Positions 54,875 to 64,000 are shown, numbered from the stretch's first letter. The stretch: 64,000 nt of DNA from Pseudidiomarina planktonica (GCF_900177775.1 NZ_FXWH01000001.1:1364001-1428000), one strand, 5' to 3'. A program made the numbers and translations. The notes: generated by a model not told the origin, from the letters alone.

Positions 54875-55203
54875 TAACGCCGCCGTTTACCCAGAAATGC
54901 CATACGAAAACGAGTAATGACATACCAAATGCCACCAATAACCATAAGTCCAATACTGAGATTGGCCGGCAACGACTTTGGCTCGGGCTGCTGAATAGCC
55001 CAATACGCAAAGCTTGCGATAAGAATTAATAATGAGAGCATGGATTGTTGTGCGAGTTTGTCTTTACGCAACTGCTTCATACGCGCCCATTCCCGGTCCA
55101 GGTCGCTATCGGACTGGCCTTGTAAATTAAAACCACAATGCGGACATTCTGGTGCTTTTGATGAAATTCGTTTGTTACACGATGGGCAATTAGTTAGCGC
55201 CAT
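54874..55203 (-). CDS. Zinc-ribbon membrane protein
   Basis: A 109-residue protein. The N-terminus has a zinc-ribbon (CPSCNKRISSKAPECPHCG, two CxxC pairs). A charged stretch (DREWARMKQLRKDKLAQQ) follows, then two hydrophobic helices (about 53-70 and 78-96), and a basic tail GKRRR. It should sit in the inner membrane with the ribbon in the cytosol. The ATG at 55203 has GGGGA five bases upstream; the frame remains open to 55299, but that part is not similar. No specific family name is recognised. It is coupled to the DUF1315 gene by TAATG. Confidence 0.8.
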   Translation of the reverse strand: MALTNCPSCNKRISSKAPECPHCGFNLQGQSDSDLDREWARMKQLRKDKLAQQSMLSLLILIASFAYWAIQQPEPKSLPANLSIGLMVIGGIWYVITRFRMAFLGKRRR

Positions 55204-55285
55204 AGCATTCCCCGTTTTCCTCTCTAATCCAAGCAATATAAGGGTTTTATGGGTAAATTCAAGGGTTGCGAGGGCTTTAGAATAA

Positions 55286-55313
55286 ATTAAGCCCGTCAAG
55301 CGACGGGCTTATT
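55286..55313. terminator. Hairpin after the AGCS symporter gene
   Basis: A perfect ten-base stem TAAGCCCGTC / GACGGGCTTA with an AAGC loop lies 25 bases past the symporter stop on the minus strand. The following minus-strand bases AATTTATT are only moderately T-rich. Confidence 0.7.
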
Positions 55314-55337
55314 TACACAAACTGCACAAAAATTGAT

Positions 55338-57020
55338 TTATTTTTGCTTCTCTTTCTCGCGATCTTTGTCAAACGAAACCCAATAGTCTTTCACGGTAGA
55401 TTTCATTTCTTTTCGCAGCAGAATAATACCCAGTAAGTTGGGCAGCGTCATAAGTACTATTGCCACGTAAGACATCGTCCACACCAGCGTTGTATCCGCA
55501 AAGGACGCCACAAAGAAGCCTGCAACATACAGAATCCGGTATGGCATAACGCCGCGTTGACCAACCAAGTAAACTATGGCGCGGTCACCATAGTACGACC
55601 AGGCAATAGCAGTTGAAAACGCGAACATTAACAAGCTGATAGGAATAATGTACTCACCGGCATCACCCAGGAAGCCACGCGAGAAAGCCAGCGATGTCAG
55701 CGGTGCTGAATGCACCAGTGATTCACCAATAACCGTAATATCATCCTTGCGAAGCTGGCCGTTTTCCACTCGTAGTACGCCGTTGTACGGGTCTTCACCG
55801 GCGACAATAAAGCGAACGTTTTCAGCCACTGAACGAGCATGCAGCAAGGTATAGCCGTTGCTAACGGGCGCACCATCACGAACTTCAACAGTACCGGTGT
55901 AAAGCTCTACGCTGTTGTCACTGGTATCGTTCAAGTAGGCATGCAAGGATCCGCGATCGGCAGCAAGACTGTCGTCATAGTTGCCGCTGATGAATTCCAT
56001 GTCAGCCCGGGCAAAAATGTTTTCATGTTTTTCTGACCACACCCCGGACGACAGAATAACGAGACCCGTTAAGGTACAAATAACAATCGTATCTATGAAT
56101 GGCTCAAGAATTGAAACCATACCTTCAGACACCGGTTCCTCTGCTCGCGCGCTAGCGTGAGCGATAGGCGCAGAACCCTGACCCGCTTCGTTTGAGAATA
56201 AACCACGGTTTACACCCCGGTTGAACGCGTAGGCAAAAGTTGCACCCAGGAAGCCACCTGTTGCGGCTGAACCGGTGAAGGCGTCAGTGAAGATAGCGGC
56301 AATGGAAGGACCAATGTTCTCAAGGTTATAGAAAATAACACTCAGTGAACCAACAACGTAAAGTAAGGCCATCAGCGGTACAACTTTGGATGTCACTGCC
56401 GCGATGCGCTTAATGCCGCCAATAATAACCATGGCCAGCAAAATAGCCAGCACGCCACCAGTTAGCATTGGCTCTATACCAAAGCTAGATTCCATGCTAA
56501 CCGCGATGTTATTGATTTGCGGCATGTTACCGGTACCAAAGGAGCTGATAACTGTAGCAATAGCAAAAATCACTGCCAACCATTTCATGTTCAAGCGGCG
56601 ATCCATGTAGTACATGGGGCCACCAGCCATGGTGCCATCTTCGGTTTTAACACGGTATTTGTGCGATAAGGTTACTTCCACAAACTTGGTGGTCATACCC
56701 AGGAACGCGGTAATCCACATCCAGAACAAAGCTGCCGGGCCGCCAAGGAAGATAGCCAGCGCCACACCACCAATGTTACCGGTACCGACAGTACCGGACA
56801 GTGCTGTTGATAGCGCCTGGAAGTGCGAGGTATCGCCTTCAGCACCTTTTTTATCGAATTTACCGCTAATAACTTTCCAGGCGTGACGGAAGTACCGCAA
56901 TTGTGGAAAGCCCAGGTAAATAGTGAAGAACAGACCTACACCCAGCAGGATGTATGGAAAATAAGCTGCTGAGCCTAAGTAGCTATCCAGCAGAAGCAGA
57001 AAGTTATTGATTGCGTCCAA
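55338..57020 (-). CDS. Sodium:alanine/glycine symporter, AGCS family, with extra domain
   Basis: A 560-residue AGCS transporter. Early helices contain [22 protein letters not shown], a family signature, and [23 protein letters not shown]; the later block [23 protein letters not shown] is also diagnostic. It imports alanine or glycine with sodium. A stretch of about 115 residues, from about 328 to 445, lies between the helix ending LVILSSGVW and the helix starting [10 protein letters not shown]. It is polar, acidic and beta-rich, and is absent from ordinary members (about 450 residues). It probably forms a periplasmic loop domain. The C-terminus is highly charged ([10 protein letters not shown]). 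The gene stands alone between a hairpin and the carboxypeptidase gene. Confidence 0.9.
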   Translation of the reverse strand: MDAINNFLLLLDSYLGSAAYFPYILLGVGLFFTIYLGFPQLRYFRHAWKVISGKFDKKGAEGDTSHFQALSTALSGTVGTGNIGGVALAIFLGGPAALFWMWITAFLGMTTKFVEVTLSHKYRVKTEDGTMAGGPMYYMDRRLNMKWLAVIFAIATVISSFGTGNMPQINNIAVSMESSFGIEPMLTGGVLAILLAMVIIGGIKRIAAVTSKVVPLMALLYVVGSLSVIFYNLENIGPSIAAIFTDAFTGSAATGGFLGATFAYAFNRGVNRGLFSNEAGQGSAPIAHASARAEEPVSEGMVSILEPFIDTIVICTLTGLVILSSGVWSEKHENIFARADMEFISGNYDDSLAADRGSLHAYLNDTSDNSVELYTGTVEVRDGAPVSNGYTLLHARSVAENVRFIVAGEDPYNGVLRVENGQLRKDDITVIGESLVHSAPLTSLAFSRGFLGDAGEYIIPISLLMFAFSTAIAWSYYGDRAIVYLVGQRGVMPYRILYVAGFFVASFADTTLVWTMSYVAIVLMTLPNLLGIILLRKEMKSTVKDYWVSFDKDREKEKQK

Positions 57021-57114
57021 GGTTATCCCCCTAGCCTTTAATCTTGTTAAAGGTTCTTATGATTTTATGGTTTTTATACACGCAAAACTTCATGAAAGCG
57101 AGCACCGTAACAGC

Positions 57115-58248
57115 TTAGTTGCTACGGAGATCGCCAGCTACAGCATAAATCGCACTAATAGTGTCAGCACCAAGCTGACGACAACGATTTACTGACCAGC
57201 CATAATCTGCGTCCGGCAGATCGGCGTTGTCTTTAAACGGCATTTCAATAGTAAAGGCCAGGCACTTATGCGCTTCACCAACAGATGCACAAGCAATACT
57301 CAGATTAGCTTCACCCGGAGCGTCTTGCTCATACCCATATTTGGTTTGGAATTCCGGCGTAATAGCTACCAATGCATCTTTAAACTTAGTTTCCAGTGCC
57401 TGATGCGCGTCGTTATAGCTTGGAATACCTTCACAGCCCGCCACAAAGTTATACGGCAAGCCTTCATCGCCGTGAATGTCCAAATACAAATCAACACCGG
57501 TTTCGGCCATTTTCTGCTTCACCAGGTACACTTCCGGGCTTTTTTCCATGGAAGGCTCAGCCCACTCACGGTTCAAGTTCACCCCAGCGGCATTGGTTCT
57601 TAAGTGACCACGCACGCTGCCATCCGGATTCATGTTTGGAACTATATAAAATACGTGCTGTTGTAAAAGCTTACGCACGGCACCGTCTTCATCATCCAGC
57701 AAACGGCTTAACGCACCTTCAACAAACCATTCAGCCATAGATTCACCCGGGTGCTGACGCGCGGTAATCCACACTGCTTTTTTATCAGCATCGGGTTCAC
57801 CGATAACCAATAGGTTCATGTCACGGCCATCCAGGGTCTGACCTAGCAGTTCATGCTGGCAATCCATGGACTGTTGCGCCCACTGCACCAAATCTTGATG
57901 GCGCTCATAGGAATACGGAATAAAATATGCGTAGTACACGCTTTCCTGGTCAGGAATGTGGCTAATTACCAGTTGCTTACCATCGTAGCTGGTAGGTACC
58001 CGGAACCAGGTTTCGCGGTCATAAGAAGCCAGCGCGGAATAATCTTCCCAACCTACCGGATAAGCCGCAGTACCAGCATTTTCGATGGTCATAACATGTT
58101 CAACACCAGCTTCACCGTAAAGTTTAAAATGAAACCACTGATAAAAATCGGATTCGTTGTCTTTGCGAATGGCAAGACGAATACTCTCTGGTGAATTAGC
58201 TTCAATGACATCAATATTGCCACTGTCGAACTGCGCAGTTATATGCAT
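57115..58248 (-). CDS. M14 metallocarboxypeptidase, cytosolic CCP/AGBL-like
   Basis: A 377-residue zinc carboxypeptidase-like enzyme. The N-terminal beta domain (about 1-115, ending VYYAYFIPYSYERH) is typical of the cytosolic CCP/AGBL branch. The catalytic domain has ARQHPGESMAEWF (zinc His and Glu), PNMNPDGSVRGHLRTNAAGVNLNREW, LDIHGDE (third zinc ligand) and the general-base glutamate in FTIEMPF. There is no signal peptide, so it acts in the cytoplasm, removing C-terminal residues, perhaps acidic ones, from peptides. The substrate is unknown. It stands alone between the AGCS gene and the GAPDH gene, all minus. Confidence 0.88.
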   Translation of the reverse strand: MHITAQFDSGNIDVIEANSPESIRLAIRKDNESDFYQWFHFKLYGEAGVEHVMTIENAGTAAYPVGWEDYSALASYDRETWFRVPTSYDGKQLVISHIPDQESVYYAYFIPYSYERHQDLVQWAQQSMDCQHELLGQTLDGRDMNLLVIGEPDADKKAVWITARQHPGESMAEWFVEGALSRLLDDEDGAVRKLLQQHVFYIVPNMNPDGSVRGHLRTNAAGVNLNREWAEPSMEKSPEVYLVKQKMAETGVDLYLDIHGDEGLPYNFVAGCEGIPSYNDAHQALETKFKDALVAITPEFQTKYGYEQDAPGEANLSIACASVGEAHKCLAFTIEMPFKDNADLPDADYGWSVNRCRQLGADTISAIYAVAGDLRSN

Positions 58249-58277
58249 TTGAATTACCCTTTTTATTTTTTCTTATG

Positions 58278-58303
58278 AAAAAAGCGCCGGATCTGGCGCT
58301 TTT
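58278..58303. terminator. Terminator after GAPDH gene
   Basis: A nine-base stem AAAAGCGCC / GGCGCTTTT encloses a six-base loop and lies just past the GAPDH stop on the minus strand. A and T runs on both flanks make it a good intrinsic terminator. Confidence 0.85.
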
Positions 58304-58308
58304 CTCAA

Positions 58309-59754
58309 TTACTTCGGTAAATTTAAAATCTCTTGTCCAGCCATCTTTTCAGCTACACGAATAACCTGACAGCTATAACCAAACTCATTGTCATACCAAA
58401 CATACAATACAGCCCGGTCACCATCAACAATGGTTGCTTGTGAATCAACGACACCGGCATGACGAGAACCAACCAAATCGGTAGAAACGATTTCAGTAGA
58501 GGCGGTGTAATCGATTTGCGCCTGCATGTTTGAATGCAATGCAATTTCGCGCAGAAAGTCATTTAAGCTATCACGATCAGTAGCCGTATTCAGATTTAGA
58601 TTCATAATCGCCATAGACACGTTCGGGGTTGGTACCCGAATGGCATTACCGGTTAATTTACCGGTTAACTCTGGCAACGCTTTAGATACTGCTTTGGCAG
58701 CACCAGTTTCAGTAATAACCATGTTCAGTGGCGCTGAGCGACCACGGCGATCCGCTTTGTGGTAGTTATCAATTAAGTTCTGATCGTTGGTATACGAGTG
58801 AATGGTCTCTACGTGGCCATTACGAATACCGTATTTGTCATTAATAACTTTCAGTACTGGTGTAATCGCGTTAGTAGTACAGCTCGCCGCAGATACAATT
58901 AAATCGTCTGCTAAAATATCGCTGTCATTCACGCCATGTACGATGTTTTTGATGCTGCCTTTAGAAGGTGCTGTCAGCAGCACTTTCTTCACACCTTTCG
59001 ATTTCAGGTGCAAACCAAGACCAGCTTCGTCTTTCCAGATACCAGTGTTATCAATAACAATAGCGTCTTTAATACCGTACTGAGTGTAATCGACTTGGTC
59101 AGGACCATCAGAGTAAATCACTTTAATGCTGGTACCGTTCGCCTTAATCGAGCTGTTCTCTTCATCAACGGTAATAGAACCATTAAACGGACCATGCACC
59201 GAGTCACGACGCAATAAGCTTGCACGTTTTTCTAAGTCACCATCACGGCCACCGCGCACTACAATGGCGCGTAAACGCATTTTATTATTACTACCGTTGC
59301 GCTCAATTAATAATCGCGCCAGCAACCGACCGATACGACCAAAACCATACAAAACGATGTCCTGAGCCGGAATTTCGTCTTGCTTATCAATAATATCAAC
59401 CAACTGCTCTTGTACGTATTGCTCAACACTCTTACCTTCGCCTTGCCCTTTGTGCAAGTAGTTAAAGGCCAGTTTACCTAAGTCAATACGCGCTGGTGCC
59501 AGCTTCAGCTTGGCGATAGCTTCTAAGAACGGGTAGCTTTCACGCAACCGCAGCTTCATGCCTTCATGACGGCGAATCAGGCGGTGCGCTTTGATAATGT
59601 TGATGGTGGATACGTTCAGCAAGGTGCGACCATAAACTAATATTTCCACACCTGAATTACGGTACAAGCGCCCTAATAATGGCTGCATCATTTCGGCGTA
59701 TTCCTGGCGTTCTTGCCAGCTTGTTAACGTTTGATCTTGCTGCGTATCAGTCAT
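58309..59754 (-). CDS. gap: Long-form glyceraldehyde-3-phosphate dehydrogenase
   Basis: A 481-residue GAPDH, longer than the usual 330-340 because of an N-terminal extension of about 130 residues. The Rossmann motif GFGRIGR begins at 137, and the catalytic cysteine is Cys292 in SAASCTTNAITP; the phosphate-site HSYTNDQ and NVSMAIMNLN follow. The extension (GRLYRNSGVEILVYGR and HKGQGEGKSVEQYVQEQLVD) is the one seen in long GAPDH of marine gammaproteobacteria. ATG 59754 was chosen because AAAGG lies nine to ten bases upstream and the start MTDTQQDQ is acidic/polar; the frame is open to 59874 but cysteine-rich and unrelated. It is divergent from pykA. Cofactor preference (NAD or NADP) cannot be read. 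Confidence 0.93.
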   Translation of the reverse strand: MTDTQQDQTLTSWQERQEYAEMMQPLLGRLYRNSGVEILVYGRTLLNVSTINIIKAHRLIRRHEGMKLRLRESYPFLEAIAKLKLAPARIDLGKLAFNYLHKGQGEGKSVEQYVQEQLVDIIDKQDEIPAQDIVLYGFGRIGRLLARLLIERNGSNNKMRLRAIVVRGGRDGDLEKRASLLRRDSVHGPFNGSITVDEENSSIKANGTSIKVIYSDGPDQVDYTQYGIKDAIVIDNTGIWKDEAGLGLHLKSKGVKKVLLTAPSKGSIKNIVHGVNDSDILADDLIVSAASCTTNAITPVLKVINDKYGIRNGHVETIHSYTNDQNLIDNYHKADRRGRSAPLNMVITETGAAKAVSKALPELTGKLTGNAIRVPTPNVSMAIMNLNLNTATDRDSLNDFLREIALHSNMQAQIDYTASTEIVSTDLVGSRHAGVVDSQATIVDGDRAVLYVWYDNEFGYSCQVIRVAEKMAGQEILNLPK

Positions 59755-59990
59755 GCGATAAACCTTTTCTGAGGATAAAGATGAAAAAAGTGGCGCTATT
59801 GTAATGAAAAATGGCCGCAGACGCCAATGCTGACTCGGCCTATACAAGCAATTTATTCCACCATAAAGATTCAACAGGGCTATCCTTAAGTGTCATAAAT
59901 CTATGATAATATAGGCAAGTATTGGTACCGCTAAAGTCAAACCCAGCGGGCATTCCATTCGAAAATTCATTTAAAATTAGGAGCACTGCT

Positions 59991-61427
59991 ATGCTACGGC
60001 GCACAAAGATTGTAACTACCTTAGGCCCGGCAACCGATAAGCCTGACGTATTAGCAGCACTCATTGCAGCCGGAGCCAATGTGGTGCGGCTTAACTTTTC
60101 CCATGGTAAGGCTGACGACCATATTCTGCGGGCTAAGCAGGTGCGTGAAATTGCCGCCAGCCAAGGTCGTCATGTGGCTATTTTAGGCGACCTGCAAGGC
60201 CCTAAAATACGGGTTGCCCGCTTTAAAGAAGACAGCATCACGCTGGTTAATGGCAACACTTTTATACTGGATGCCGAACTCGGCACTGCTGATGGTGATG
60301 AACACCAGGTTGGCATCGACTACAAAGAACTGCCAAACGATGTTCTGGCCGGCGATATTTTGTTACTCGATGATGGCCGCGTGCAGCTAGAAGTAACCGA
60401 AGTAAAAGGCAGCAAAGTGATCACCCGGGTTACCGTGGGTGGCAAGTTATCGAATAACAAAGGTATTAACCGTCAGGGCGGTGGTTTATCGGCCGCAGCT
60501 TTGACTGAAAAAGATTTGGAAGACATAAAAACCGCCGCAAAAATTGGCGTTGATTACCTGGCAGTATCTTTCCCGCGCAGTAGTGATGACATTAATCAAG
60601 CTCGCCAGTTGCTGCGTAAAGCAGGTGGTAACGGTTTACTCTGCGCCAAAATTGAACGCGCCGAAGCCGTAGCCAGTGATGCTGCGCTTGACGATATTAT
60701 TCGCGCCTCCGATGCCGTGATGGTTGCCCGGGGTGATTTGGGAGTTGAAATTGGCGATGCGCAACTGGTAGGTAAACAAAAGAAAATCATTGAGCGCTCG
60801 CGCCGCTTGAACAAGGTTGTGATTACCGCCACGCAAATGATGGAATCTATGATTGAAAGCCCCATGCCAACCCGGGCCGAAGTTATGGACGTTGCCAACG
60901 CTGTATTGGATGGTACCGATGCCGTAATGCTATCTGCAGAAACCGCAGCTGGTAAATACCCGGTTGAAACGGTGAAATCTATGGCTGAAATTTGTAAAGG
61001 TGCGGAAACACACCCAATGGCGCAACTGGAACACAAAGACTTAGCAGAAATGTTTGCCAGTATTCAGGAAGCGGCAGCCATGGCAGCTATGTATACCGCC
61101 ACTCACTTAACTGGCGTTAAAGCCATTATTGCGTTAACCGAGTCAGGCTTCACCGCCAAGTTAATGTCACGTATCACCAGTACCTTGCCAATATTCTCGC
61201 TGTCACGGCATATTACCAGCCGGTCTAAGTGCGCATTGTATCGTGGTGTGTACCCGGTTGAGTTTGATTCAACCCAGTGGCCGGCTGAATCCTTAGTAAA
61301 AGAAGCAATTGAAGTGGTTAAGCAACAGGGTCACATACACACTGGGGATTTAGTGATTCTAACTCACGGTGATGTAATGGAAACGGTAGGCTCTACCAAT
61401 ACCTGCAAAATCATGACGGTTCAATAA
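59991..61427 (+). CDS. pykA: Pyruvate kinase, PykA type
   Basis: A 478-residue pyruvate kinase making pyruvate and ATP from PEP and ADP. The start ATG 59991 has AGGAG eight bases upstream; the open frame reaches back to 59922 without similarity. The family motifs are [15 protein letters not shown] at the start, [20 protein letters not shown], the active-site lysine in [23 protein letters not shown], and TATQMMESM with the [20 protein letters not shown] block. The tail fits PykA (480 in E. coli), which is AMP-activated, rather than PykF. It faces away from the GAPDH gene, with 236 bases between the starts. Confidence 0.96.
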   Translation: MLRRTKIVTTLGPATDKPDVLAALIAAGANVVRLNFSHGKADDHILRAKQVREIAASQGRHVAILGDLQGPKIRVARFKEDSITLVNGNTFILDAELGTADGDEHQVGIDYKELPNDVLAGDILLLDDGRVQLEVTEVKGSKVITRVTVGGKLSNNKGINRQGGGLSAAALTEKDLEDIKTAAKIGVDYLAVSFPRSSDDINQARQLLRKAGGNGLLCAKIERAEAVASDAALDDIIRASDAVMVARGDLGVEIGDAQLVGKQKKIIERSRRLNKVVITATQMMESMIESPMPTRAEVMDVANAVLDGTDAVMLSAETAAGKYPVETVKSMAEICKGAETHPMAQLEHKDLAEMFASIQEAAAMAAMYTATHLTGVKAIIALTESGFTAKLMSRITSTLPIFSLSRHITSRSKCALYRGVYPVEFDSTQWPAESLVKEAIEVVKQQGHIHTGDLVILTHGDVMETVGSTNTCKIMTVQ

Positions 61428-61444
61428 AAACGCTGTCGGGCGGC

Positions 61445-62305
61445 TTATTCAGCACTTTTAAAGTGTTGTATTAAGCCGTCCAAATCTTCGATGTAGCTAT
61501 TTATTCGCTCGACCACACGCTCACGTTGACGCTCATTCAAACTTTTATAAAGCGCCAGCAAATAGCGTTGATCAACACCCCGGTTCAATTCTGACGATTT
61601 TTGCATTTCTTCACTGCGCCAGTTCTGAGGTTCTTTAATCAAACGCTCAAGTTCGCTCTGGTAGTTCTCCGACTCAGGCCCTGCCCGCAAAGTCTCAGCA
61701 AAGGAATCAAGCCAGCTCTGGCGATAGTTTAACCACATTTCACCGCGCGACTGCTCTGCTTCAAGCCACTCTTGTAGCAGGCTTTCCTGCTGCTCGGTCA
61801 AACGCCCTACCCAATCGCTGACTTCATCGCGACGTTCTTCTAACTCCTCTTGAAAACGCTCGTCGGGAGACTCTTCTATGCGCTCCTGATAGCGTTCTTT
61901 ACGTTCATTCAGCTTCTCTTGCAAGTTGGTCAAAAGTTCGTCTTGTTGAGCTTCTGACAGCTCAGGTAGCAACTCTTGCGCGTAGGGGTGCGCTTGCAAA
62001 CGCACGCGCTCCCAGAAATACCAGCCGTCACTGGTTACTTGCTCTAAGGTTGTTGCGGTAAGGGTATTAGATTGCACCGCATCACGTAGTTGCAACAAGG
62101 TGTTGCGATATAGCGGCAGTTCCGAGGTGGCGTGCCACTCGTGTAGTTCAGTAATATCCTGGTCAACGCGCTCCTGCTGAGTCGAGTTCAGACTCACATA
62201 ATCATCTATTTTCCAGGCAATGAGAGTATCGGCAAAGCGATAGCCAAGCTGCGATGAACACCCCACCATTAACCAACATAGAACGACCACAAACCAGTAG
62301 CGCAT
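61445..62305 (-). CDS. DUF6279-type lipoprotein
   Basis: A 286-residue lipoprotein of the DUF6279 kind, function unknown. The signal (YWFVVVLCWLMVGC, lipobox LMVGC, Cys16) is followed by SSQLGYRFADTLIAWKIDDYV and a long helical, charged region rich in Glu, Arg and Gln (NEKLNERKERYQERIEES and similar). The ATG at 62305 has AGG eight bases upstream; the GTG at 62314 would add three residues. It follows the LytTR regulator gene directly, so it may belong to that regulatory unit. The helical mature part could be periplasmic and spectrin-like. Confidence 0.85.
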   Translation of the reverse strand: MRYWFVVVLCWLMVGCSSQLGYRFADTLIAWKIDDYVSLNSTQQERVDQDITELHEWHATSELPLYRNTLLQLRDAVQSNTLTATTLEQVTSDGWYFWERVRLQAHPYAQELLPELSEAQQDELLTNLQEKLNERKERYQERIEESPDERFQEELEERRDEVSDWVGRLTEQQESLLQEWLEAEQSRGEMWLNYRQSWLDSFAETLRAGPESENYQSELERLIKEPQNWRSEEMQKSSELNRGVDQRYLLALYKSLNERQRERVVERINSYIEDLDGLIQHFKSAE

Positions 62306-62314
62306 ATAGAACAC

Positions 62315-63142
62315 CTAAGTATTGAGGATTAACTTTTTAATCCTATCTTTATAGCTTCTACTTACTTTTAGTTGTTTTCCGTTACGAAGGATCAAATGAT
62401 ACTCGCCGTTCTGGCGACTACATAGCTTTTCCACATGCGCCATATTCACGATAGCGGAACGGTGAATGCGTTGGAAACGCTGAGGATTCAGCTCTTGCTC
62501 CAGCTCTTTCATGGTACGCCGTAATATATGTGTTTCGTTCTGTGCGTGAATACACATGTAATCGCCGGCAGCGTCTACCCACTCAATGGCATTGATGGCT
62601 ACCCGGGTAATTTCACCACTTTCTTTAATGGCAATATGCTCCGGGTAACGACTGCCACTTATATCTTCGCCGCTAGCTAAGCGTTTTAAAATATCTTCAC
62701 AATCTTCGCCGGTCGCGTCTGCCACTAAGTTAATGAGCTTATCTTGTTGTTGCTGCTGTTGTTGTTGCTCAATAGTACTCATGGTGCGATCTATCGCTTT
62801 TTGCAAACGCTCGTGATCAACTGGCTTCAGCAGGTAATCAATAGCACGCACTTCAAAAGCTTTAATCGCATACTGGTCATAGGCAGTTACAAATACCACC
62901 AACGGCATCGGCAACTGCTGCTGGCGAATTTCACGCAACACTTCAAAGCCGTTCATACCGGGCATTTGAATATCCAGAAACATCAGTTGGGGTTGGTGCG
63001 CTTTCACAGCTTCCAAAGCCTGGCGTCCACTTTGACAAGCATCTAGTACCTGTACTTCCGGAAAATCCTCTAATCTTACCGACAAGCCCTTACGGGCAAG
63101 GGATTCATCATCAACCACAAGGGTCTTAATCCGTTCTGTCAT
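62315..63142 (-). CDS. LytTR-family response regulator
   Basis: A 275-residue response regulator. The receiver domain (1-120) has the acidic pocket VDDES, phospho-acceptor Asp57 in LMFLDIQMPG, and the conserved lysine in DYLLKPVDH. A linker with eight consecutive glutamines (about 124-132) leads to a C-terminal LytTR DNA-binding domain (about 170-275: EWVDAAGDYMCIHAQ, HILRRTMKELEQEL, FQRIHRSAIVN). It resembles the YehT/BtsR and AlgR types. It overlaps the kinase gene by four bases, so the two form one two-component pair. Its targets are unknown, but the downstream lipoprotein gene is a natural candidate. Confidence 0.94.
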   Translation of the reverse strand: MTERIKTLVVDDESLARKGLSVRLEDFPEVQVLDACQSGRQALEAVKAHQPQLMFLDIQMPGMNGFEVLREIRQQQLPMPLVVFVTAYDQYAIKAFEVRAIDYLLKPVDHERLQKAIDRTMSTIEQQQQQQQQDKLINLVADATGEDCEDILKRLASGEDISGSRYPEHIAIKESGEITRVAINAIEWVDAAGDYMCIHAQNETHILRRTMKELEQELNPQRFQRIHRSAIVNMAHVEKLCSRQNGEYHLILRNGKQLKVSRSYKDRIKKLILNT

Positions 63143-64000
63143 AGTCCTTCAACCTGTTCCCAGGGGATCCTGATATCAATGCATAAGCCGGTTGGCTCGT
63201 TAGAGGACAATGTAAAGGAGTAATTCTTTCCATACAAGGCTTCTAGTCGATCGCGTGTATTTGCCAAACCCACACCACCGGATTTCACCAGCTCCTGAGG
63301 CGGTATTTTACTACCCGGACCATTATCGGATAACGACAACACTAGATCGTCGCCGATCACCCGCGCCTTAACCACTACCTCACCACCTTCTTCCATCCGC
63401 GCAATGGCATATTTGATGGAATTCTCGATGAGTGGTTGCAGTATTAAACTTGGCACCAGCGCATTTCTTGCCTTGTCTTCAATATCTATGTTTACGCGTA
63501 AACGCTCGTCAAACCGAACCTTTTCAATATCCAGATATAGCTTCAAGGCATCCAGTTCACGATCCAAAGGTATTTTTTTAATCGGCTCGTTATCCAGTGA
63601 AAAGCGCAGGAACAGGCTTAACTTCGACATCATGCGATTCGCCAGTTCGTTTTCTTTTACCAGAATAAGCGTAGATATGGCATTTAAGGTGTTAAACAAA
63701 AAGTGCGGATTTAACTGGTAGCGCAGCATTTTCAACTGCGCCTGATGCGCCATGGAGGTTGCCACTAAGGCTTTTTGCTTTTCGTCCTGCAGCATTTGGT
63801 AATACTTGATACCGAAGTACAGGCCGCTCCAGCTCAGCATAATGTAGAACTTTGCCAAACTGTTCTTGAAATAGAACCAGTTGCTTTCGGGCCGAAACCC
63901 GAATTTATAGATTTCCCAATACGTGGCGTTATCAATAACCGCCCAGGTAACGGCGCTACAATAAGCGGAGCTTAATACGATTAATACCAGCTGCCAGGGT
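63139..64000 (-). CDS. LytS/YehU-type sensor histidine kinase, 5' end missing
   Basis: The C-terminal part of a membrane sensor kinase (His_kinase/HATPase type). Translation is open to base 64000: the visible sequence starts PWQLVLIVLSSAY, a membrane segment, so the gene begins beyond the window. The phospho-accepting region is RYQLNPHFLFNTLNAIS, the N box is LILQPLIENSIKYAI, and the G box is LSDNGPGS with GVGLANTRDRLEALYG. The N-terminal membrane part includes FYIMLSWSGLYFGIKYYQML before the helix MLQDEKQ. It partners with the LytTR regulator, whose start it overlaps. The ligand is unknown. Confidence 0.93.
   Translation of the reverse strand, partial: PWQLVLIVLSSAYCSAVTWAVIDNATYWEIYKFGFRPESNWFYFKNSLAKFYIMLSWSGLYFGIKYYQMLQDEKQKALVATSMAHQAQLKMLRYQLNPHFLFNTLNAISTLILVKENELANRMMSKLSLFLRFSLDNEPIKKIPLDRELDALKLYLDIEKVRFDERLRVNIDIEDKARNALVPSLILQPLIENSIKYAIARMEEGGEVVVKARVIGDDLVLSLSDNGPGSKIPPQELVKSGGVGLANTRDRLEALYGKNYSFTLSSNEPTGLCIDIRIPWEQVEGL

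Noticed and set aside
57021-57114. Glycine riboswitch before the AGCS symporter
   Set aside because: The 94-base leader shows no tandem aptamer-like structure or conserved GGAGAG core.

Overview
The window is a core chromosomal segment of a gammaproteobacterium, about 64 kb, almost completely coding and with no insertion sequence, prophage, CRISPR array or rRNA operon visible. Several gene blocks match those known from Shewanella, Alteromonadales and Enterobacteria: rluE-mnmA-hflD-purB-roxA, fnr-uspE-ttcA beside the cco genes, ycbZ-fabA-rmf, uup-(Grx-like)-rlmKL, gdhB-pyrD-zapC and prc-proQ-msrC. The many amino-acid and peptide functions (huge NAD-glutamate dehydrogenase, aminopeptidase N, M14 carboxypeptidase, AGCS and NSS symporters, a Na+/H+ antiporter) point to a marine, protein- and amino-acid-using member of the Alteromonadales, most likely Idiomarinaceae. 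The family name is an inference from gene content and order, not a database result.

Layout. 1-4.2 kb: a minus-strand tRNA/rRNA modification and purine operon (rluE, mnmA, hflD, purB, roxA cut by the window edge). 4.3-5.9 kb: a membrane protein coupled to a Bax-like glucosaminidase. 5.9-15.8 kb: a respiration block on the minus strand: ccoNOQP (cbb3 oxidase), an intrinsic terminator, fixH-ccoI-ccoS, a SafE-like membrane protein, fnr, uspE and ttcA. A good FNR-box candidate lies upstream of uspE and a weaker one upstream of ccoN. 16-26.4 kb: an orphan lipoprotein and two RND efflux systems transcribed away from each other with a secreted fasciclin-domain gene between them; the second system ends in a DUF3047 gene. 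26.4-27.2 kb is the poorest stretch, with one uncertain hypothetical gene. 27.2-36.3 kb: ycbZ (Lon-like), fabA with a FabR-like operator, rmf, a DUF3466/HAF-repeat surface protein, uup, a glutaredoxin-like gene and rlmKL. A single initiator tRNA-fMet is at 36.48 kb.

36.6-48 kb: cpdB-like lipoprotein, zapC, pyrD, gdhB, DUF2835 and pepN, all minus. 48-57 kb: NhaC-type antiporter, NSS transporter, prc, proQ, a small acidic gene overlapping proQ, msrC, a DUF1315 gene, a zinc-ribbon membrane protein and an AGCS symporter with a large extra domain. 57-64 kb: M14 carboxypeptidase, long-form GAPDH, divergent pykA, a DUF6279 lipoprotein, and a LytTR response regulator with its LytS/YehU-type kinase, which is cut by the right edge.

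No clearly new multi-gene system stands out. The best second-look items are small: a possible 58-codon antisense gene at the start of the second RND operon, an acidic protein overlapping proQ, the AGCS insertion, an RND permease lacking the usual proton-relay residues, and the regulatory sites for FNR and FabR.
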